Source of the DNA: Trichaptum fuscoviolaceum
Lineage: Eukaryota; Basidiomycota; Agaricomycetes; Hymenochaetales; Trichaptaceae
Length of the DNA stretch: 64,000 bases
Assembly: GCA_910574455.1 (NCBI GenBank)
Contig: CAJSYZ010000004.1
Location: forward strand, 5,404,599 to 5,468,598
Direction: 5' to 3'
Shown piece after piece: positions 58,801 to 64,000 of this stretch; position 1 is the first letter of the stretch, and each line of letters starts with the position of its first letter. Below the pieces are notes generated by a model. That model was not told where the DNA came from. It ran no database searches and was given only the letters and a program-made list of their open reading frames with translations. The translations under genes and the position numbers were made by a program.

Positions 58801-59127
58801 ATTTGCATACTTTGAGAGGTTGAATTTAGATACTTTGAAGGGTTGGAATTGGATACTATTAAGGGTCAGAAATGTATACATTGAAGGGTTGGATTCTTGT
58901 AAATGCCGGGGTTGGATTTAGATAACTCAAATTGTCAGATATTGATTCTCAAATTGTCAGATATTATTTCGCAAGTTGTCCGATATTACTTTTAAAATGT
59001 TGGCAATAGCCGTTATAATTGTCAGATTTATGTATTATAAGGGGTTGGATTTATATAAGTCGATGTGTCAGATTATGATAAAACGCGGGTCAGATAGGTA
59101 CATTGAGGTGCTGAAATCCTATCTTGC
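55807..59127. mobile_element. E2: shorter copy of element E1
   Basis: 3321 bp, flanked by ATAAACCCA (55798-55806 and 59128-59136). The termini and both subterminal arrays are as in E1, and the interior is near-identical to 6846-9594, with small indels. It lacks the 4.36-kb block. It is nested in Helitron unit 4. No transposase gene. Confidence 0.9.
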
Positions 59128-59149
59128 ATAAACCCAAGTAGAGTACCAT

Positions 59150-59540
59150 TTACAGGCCTTTGAGAACCCTTTTTAATGATTGTGTCGTCAGTGAAGTCAT
59201 TGCCGATATGCCGGGAGCTGATTGATGACAATTATTGGCTGACCTGTAGCTCAGCCGGTTGCCACAAACTTCTCGGATCAGAAGGACCGGAGCATTTCTA
59301 TTTTTTGGGCGCTTTTCATCGGATCTCTCCGAAGCTCCAGACCGTGATCTAGCGCCGTCACATTTAGAGTAACAAGGCCCTTGACAATTTTTTTTGCGAT
59401 TCCGCATAGTTATGCAAAGAGCAGTAACGTGTGCACTCTTCCTTCTCCTTTCCTCAGAGTCGGACTCACGTATTGACACTCCTAATGGCGACGCGTCCTT
59501 GTGAGTTTCTTTTTGATTCCTACATGTTCATGACACTGCT
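59150..59540. other. Helitron unit 4 interior after E2
   Basis: An open plus-strand stretch (EPFLMIVSSVKSLPICRELI) continues a frame begun before E2 (ESEKFLEGLCDSVIIRENLI, about 55740-55797) but with an intervening TGA. It may be further captured gene sequence and is not identified. Confidence 0.3.
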
Positions 59541-59826
59541 AATATTTTGTGTTTTTGTCAATCTTCTACGACTTGACCTGCCAGGATCTGTTGCCCGCCT
59601 TTGAAGACTCGCTCTCCGCTTTCTTTGCTCTCCTCCTTCAGCTCATACTCAACGTCTCCCAAGACCGTTCGGTGCGGCTCGCAGCCAGCGTCTATCTCAA
59701 GAACACGATCAAACGTCGATGGGAGGATGAGGACTCGCCTTTGGCGGACGCAGAGAAGACGCAGAGAATACGCAGCTGAAGGGTCAGCTGGTTCCTGCAA
59801 TGATCGCGCTTTCGAATGATAAAATA

Positions 59827-59898
59827 TGACATGGGGGGGACTTGAACCCCCGACCTCCACATTCCGGGATGGTGCTCTAACCACTGAGCTACCAGGCC
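59827..59898 (-). tRNA. tRNA-like sequence in the first LTR
   Basis: 72 nt with a full D arm (TAGCTCAGTGGTTAGAGC, A-box), a T arm GGGGG-TTCAAGT-CCCCC (B-box GGTTCAAGTCC) and an acceptor stem with one mismatch. The anticodon arm folds only as CCAT/GTGG with an 8-nt loop, so no anticodon can be assigned. It is probably a tRNA relic giving the LTR a Pol III promoter, not a functional tRNA gene. Confidence 0.6.
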
Positions 59899-60000
59899 TT
59901 ATTGGGGTTAATGTTCAATTCCCAACAGTCCCCCTGAAGATTAACCCCCAATATCACATTTATACGCAGGGAGTGCCAAGGCTCATAACCTGATAAAATA

Positions 60001-60072
60001 TGACATGGGGGGGACTTGAACCCCCGACCTCCACATTCCGGGATGGTGCTCTAACCACTGAGCTACCAGGCC
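60001..60072 (-). tRNA. tRNA-like sequence in the second LTR
   Basis: Identical to 59827-59898. Confidence 0.6.
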
Positions 60073-61718
60073 TTATTGGGGTTAATGTTCAATTCCCAAC
60101 ATCGAATCCAGCGGACAAGACATTGCGAGCGCAGGTTGCGGAGGCCATGTCCATTGTTGCAAAGTACGATATCCCCGAGCAATGGCCAGATCTCATCGAT
60201 CAGCTCGTCTCTTCACTCTCGCCCGACGCTGCAAATTATCCAACAAATGTCTCCGTTCTCGAAACTGCCCACTCAATCTTTGCGCCTTGGCGTTCTGAAA
60301 TACGCTCGGACTCGCTCTACACGACGATCAACTTCGCCGCTTCTCGGGTACCTTCCTCCAAATATTCAAACACACCGCCACCAGTCTTCTGAATGGATCG
60401 GGAACTGCAGCGATGGCGCAGGCTCAGGTCGTGCTTCTGTCAATTTTCTACGACTTGACGTGCCAGGATCTGCCTCCCACTTTTGAAGACTCACATTCCG
60501 CTTTCTTTGGCGCTGAGCAGAAAGTGCGCATCAAGTTCCTTGCTTGGGACCTCGAGAACATGCTTACCGGCATTTGTCACAGCGCTGTGGGGGTTCTCGG
60601 TGGAGGTCAGAGATCTGGATTCGCATATGTCAGACTGGTCAGTCAGGGATTACGCTTCCTCAGCACGGTCATCCAATCAGGAAACTACAAAGCGACATTT
60701 TGCGGAGAGGGAGATGATCAAGGTTGTGATCAAAGGCGTACTAGTTGTCCCCAATGTCACATTACGAGGTGCGCAAACTTCTTCTTTCATCGCACTCATC
60801 TTTTTCCTGATAATATCTTGACCTGCAGAACACGTAGTAGAGCAATTTGAGGACGATCCTCTGGAGTATATCCGAGTCCAATCTTCTGAATGGGTCGGGA
60901 ACTGAAGCGATGGCGCAGGCTCAGGTTGTGCTTCTGTCAATCTTCTACAACATGATGTGCCAGGATCTGCCTCCCACTTTTGAAGATTTGCACTCCGCTT
61001 TCTTTGGCGCCGAGCAGGGAGTGCTCACCAAGTTCCTTACTTGGGACCTCGAGAACATGCGCGGTGATCCCAACGATTCGACTCCCTCTTTCCTCACCCA
61101 AATCAAAACTTCGATCTTCGAGCTCGCCAAGCTTTATACGCATCGATACCCGGAGGCCCTCTCGTCTTGAATACCGCACCGGCCACAGCTCTGTGGGGAC
61201 ATTTCGGTGGAGGTCAGAGATCTGGAATAGCATGTGACGGACTGGTCAGTCAGGGACTACGCTTCCCCAGCATGGCCATTCAATCAGAAATATACAAGGC
61301 GACGTTTGCGGAGAGGGAGACTATTGATCAAAGGCGTAGTCGTACCCAATGTCACATTTACGAGGTGCGCAATCTTTTTCTTCCATCACCCTCATCTCTA
61401 CCTGATGCTGTCTCAACCTCAGTGCACAAAGTTGCGAAAAGATTACTGCATTTTCTGCCAATCAAGTGCTTCTGTTTATTTTCCATATTCCCGCGACCCT
61501 ACCTCCTAATGTTCCAGCTCATCTGTAGCGATGTGATCTTGGCTTGCTCGTGACTGACAGTCATAGACCTGTGTCGGTTGCTGAGGGTGACATCTACTTT
61601 ACATGCCACCTTCTCGGCAAAGTCGGCGAAGGATTCAAATGTATAGATAGTAATAGACTTCTGTATGTAAAAATGATTTTCTTTTCTTTCTCTTACAATA
61701 ACTTCACGCCCATCGACG

Positions 61719-61785
61719 GGTAGCGGGCTTTGCTGTGAGGAACTCGCAGCCACTAACTGCTTTTCCCGCTACCGACGGTAGCTGG
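61719..61785 (+). repeat. Helitron junction e
   Basis: GGTAGCGGG (61719-61727), hairpin GCTGTGAGGAACTCGCAGC (61732-61750), 5' end at 61764 with stem GCTACC/GGTAGC. Confidence 0.75.
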
Positions 61786-63733
61786 GTATCCTATGGCGTA
61801 TGCAACTGTCCACTTTCTCTGCCAAAACTTTAAATGTCATGTGACTTTTACTTTCGGTACCGAAACTATCTTTTGAAGCAGGTTGTTCTCACGCGGGTTT
61901 TGGCGTGTTCTCGTCCGCACAGAACTCCGATACCTCTCATTCACCTACAAACTCACTTAAATTCACTAACATGTTCATATTCTTCTTCTGCAAACAGTCA
62001 TAATCTTGAGGCACACGTATCCTTCCAAAGCGGCTGGGACCCAAGTATGTAATGGACGGTTAGCTCAGTACAACTTGTCGGCCTTACCGCCCCCGCACCG
62101 CCGTGGCGTAGAGGAGCGTTTGAATGACCGGAGCCAGCGCAGCACGCAACTGCACTGTCATGGGCCGAAGATGTCATGCGAGTATGACCGAACGGGCAGG
62201 GCCCACCAAACGGCGACGCTCACTGTCCTGCCGACCGCGATGACTGACTGATGCTCCCACCGCAATTACATCCCACGTCCCAGCCATACAAGGACGTGAG
62301 TCTCAGAGAGAAAGGCGCAGTGGCACCATTCCACCCCTAAGGGCGGCGAGGGCATGAGGGGTCATTGACGTCTTGGACTGTGGACTGCGAGCCATTCGTA
62401 GTAGAGGTCCAGGGGAAGACACGCCGCGACATGGCGGGCCACAGCGGTTGCTATCGAGCATCGAGTGTCAGTGATGGTGGATGCTGGTCAAGATGGACTG
62501 AGTTGAAGACGTGCTGGGGTTGCCCATGCATATCGTTCAAGAGGTGGCTGGTCAGCAGATCACATTCGAGTGTCTCGTCTTGCTCTCGTCATGGTTGAGA
62601 CCAAATTGAGCAACCTCAATACGCCACCTATGCATCTGCCTGCGCCTGTTGCGGGGTGTGAAACTATCCCAGCGATCCACTTGAGCGACTGCGCCAGGTG
62701 AAGGGAGCATTGTAGCTGCTGGAAATACAAGGCGGACCGCTCAAGCAGAGTCAGCCTCCCTTGACGGTGTGAAGGCCGAGTGCAGCAATAGCGGCGCGAT
62801 GCATACCCATCTTTGGCGCCGCGGCTTGAACGACGAGCTGAATTGCATTGTGTGTGCTTTACTGCAGGCTGGTGAGTGATCTCAGGTACTTTACTTAATG
62901 CTTCACTAAAATTCTTTGTGTATAGCATAAAGGACCGCACCCCAAGAGCATGCGCAGCAAACACGGCGAGGTCCGCCACCAAAGCGCACCTCGCTCTGAC
63001 AACAACGAAGCGATGCGTGAGCCTGGTAAATAAGTTTCACCATTTCAATTCTGTTTAATATTCTAATTGAATATTCTTGTATTCTACAATATACAGGGTA
63101 CACAAGTGCCGTATGCACGAACGAACGGCCTTTCATATCTTGTCGCACAGCATAAGCGGCCTGGTACTCTGCGAGAAGAAGCCCTAATTACAGGGCACAT
63201 GACGCTCTACCTATGCACGCAGAGCGCAACCCACCGCATGCTTGCGCGTGCCCTCAAAAGTTGCTCGCCTGCGCTTAGCGCCCGGCGCTCGACCCTACTA
63301 TAGCTCTTGAACGCGATGAAGGCTGCAGCAGCTGTCCGTCCCCGCGCATCTTGAGCTAGTGCGTTAGTTGAACTTAGTTCTCCCTCCCGAAGACGATCAG
63401 CGACATCGCAAAACAGCTGCACAAGCGTTCGGATGAAGAAGAGCTGCGGAGGGAGAAGGACCTTGACGCAGTCATCACGGCTTGCATTTTCATCGCGTGT
63501 TGTCAGGCACTTATCCCTCGGACGTCCCATGGCATCTGTAACCTGACCCACGTCTCAAAGAAGACAGTATCCCGAGGTTGTCGCAGACTACAGAACAAAC
63601 TTAATGATAGTAGACTTTTGTATGTATGTGAAAATAAATGTTCTTTTTTTCTTCTTTCTGTAATACTTTCTTCATACCCATCTCTGGGTAGCGGGCTCTG
63701 CTGTGAGTTAACTCACAGCCTCTAACTGCTTGT
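61764..63733 (+). mobile_element. Helitron unit 5
   Basis: 1970 bp, non-autonomous. Only short unassigned frames lie between 61900 and 63600. Its 3' end (AGTAGACTTTTGTATG...) matches the ends of units 3 and 4. Confidence 0.6.
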
Positions 63734-63757
63734 TCCCGCTACCCCTTGGGTAGCTGG
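63687..63757 (+). repeat. Helitron junction f
   Basis: GGTAGCGGG (63687-63695), perfect 20-bp palindrome GCTGTGAGTTAACTCACAGC (63700-63719), 5' end at 63734 with stem GCTACCC/GGGTAGC. Confidence 0.8.
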
Positions 63758-64000
63758 GTATTCTTAGGGTATGCAACCGTGTCCAGCGCCCGCCAAAAGT
63801 CAAAAGGTCACGTGAAATTGCCTTATAAGTTAAACCTGCCTGTTAAAGAAGGTGTTCTAATCAAAGGTTCTGATGGACTGAATTACTAATGATGATGCAA
63901 TCTGAGACATTGCGCCACGCGCCAGCTTGTCCGTTCTCGCCATTGCACTCAACGTTCGTCCTCTTTCTTCTCCTTTGTCTTCAGCAGTGAGGCATGTTCT
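63734..64000 (+). mobile_element. Helitron unit 6, 5' part only
   Basis: The first 200 bp are nearly identical to unit 4 (CACGTGAAATTGCCTTATAA). The unit runs off the window. Confidence 0.6.

Larger units (their letters stand above)
59817..60101 (-). mobile_element. Miniature LTR retrotransposon (TRIM/SMART-like, 285 bp)
   Basis: Two identical 111-bp direct repeats (59817-59927, 59991-60101), each starting TG and ending CA, flank a 63-bp interior. The host duplication TCGAA occurs at 59812-59816 and 60102-60106. Read on the minus strand, the interior starts GGTTATGAGCC, complementary to the anticodon arm GGCTCATAACC of initiator tRNA-Met, a half-tRNA primer site as in copia. It ends in CAGGGGGAC, a polypurine-like tract next to the LTR. 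No coding capacity. Identical LTRs imply a recent insertion. It interrupts the CSE1 relic. Confidence 0.88.
59549..61370 (+). pseudogene. Scrambled CSE1/exportin-2 (importin-alpha exporter) exons
   Basis: CSE1 is a HEAT-repeat karyopherin that returns importin-alpha to the cytoplasm. Recognisable pieces: LLLQLILNVSQDRSVRLAAS (N-terminal), DKTLRAQVAEAMSIVAKYDI, PEQWPDLIDQLVSSL, IFYDLTCQDLPPTFEDSHSA and VEQFEDDPLEYIR. The order is wrong: an IFYDLTCQDL piece (59560) precedes the N-terminal exon. The segment LLNGSGT.AMAQAQVVLLSI to PNVTLRG is present twice in tandem (about 60375-60890 and 60880-61370). Several frameshifts and a 285-bp LTR element at codon SN|P break it further. It cannot make a functional exportin. 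Confidence 0.78.
55508..61763 (+). mobile_element. Helitron unit 4 (CSE1-fragment carrier)
   Basis: 6256 bp, of which 3330 is E2 with its duplication and 290 the miniature LTR element, leaving about 2.6 kb of Helitron. It has no Rep. The 5' 200 bp match unit 6. Confidence 0.6.

Noticed and set aside
59827..59898. A functional tRNA gene
   Set aside because: The anticodon arm does not fold with a 7-nt loop, the acceptor has a mismatch, and the sequence is part of an LTR present twice.

Overview
The window is nuclear DNA of a filamentous basidiomycete, most likely an agaricomycete. Protein genes are cut by many short GT-AG introns of about 45-60 nt, and the recognisable families are fungal: alpha-1,3-glucan synthase, RlpA-like double-psi barrel, JmjC and TET/JBP dioxygenases, DUF6589, Helitron Rep/PIF1. 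There is no bacterial operon structure. Gene models were spliced by eye, and exon phases were checked to give one open frame unless stated.

Most of the window is mobile DNA. (1) 1-1919: a frameshifted alpha-1,3-glucan synthase fragment, a GC-rich minisatellite and one copy of a dispersed hairpin module. (2) 1920-9594: element E1, with a ~39-bp terminal inverted repeat and a perfect 9-bp target duplication (AAAATGAAG). A shorter sister, E2, lies at 55807-59127 (ATAAACCCA). Both end in ~450-bp subterminal arrays of TCTGAC/TCCAAC words in opposite orientation. (3) 9940-28800: a locus with three related copies of an uncharacterised small gene, a secreted DPBB protein and a tandem DM9-like protein. 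The first small-gene copy is split by a 5825-bp element (10667-16491) with ~126-bp inverted repeats and a 9-bp duplication (GGTCAAGCA). That element encodes only a RecQ-like helicase and a DUF6589 protein.

(4) 29656 to the window end reads as a head-to-tail array of non-canonical (HLE2/Helentron-type) Helitrons. Every unit starts TCCCGC plus a covarying hairpin. Every unit ends with the inverted copy GGTAGCGGG, then a 3' palindrome, and abuts the next unit at a T-T junction. Unit 1 (29656-52760) starts with Rep and PIF1 helicase reading frames, now broken. Before the next 3' end it also spans a JmjC gene, a divergent TET/JBP-like dioxygenase, a basic orphan, an F-box gene with a paralogue and a small membrane protein. 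Units 2-5 are short and carry host gene debris: a BSD2/Ndfip relic in unit 2 and scrambled CSE1/exportin-2 exons in unit 4. Later insertions sit inside the array: a hAT-type MITE (8-bp duplication), E2, and a 285-bp LTR element whose two identical 111-bp LTRs each contain a tRNA-like sequence.

The most novel candidates are the RecQ+DUF6589 element, the Helitron array that may carry chromatin and DNA-modification dioxygenases, and the miniature LTR element with tRNA-like LTRs.
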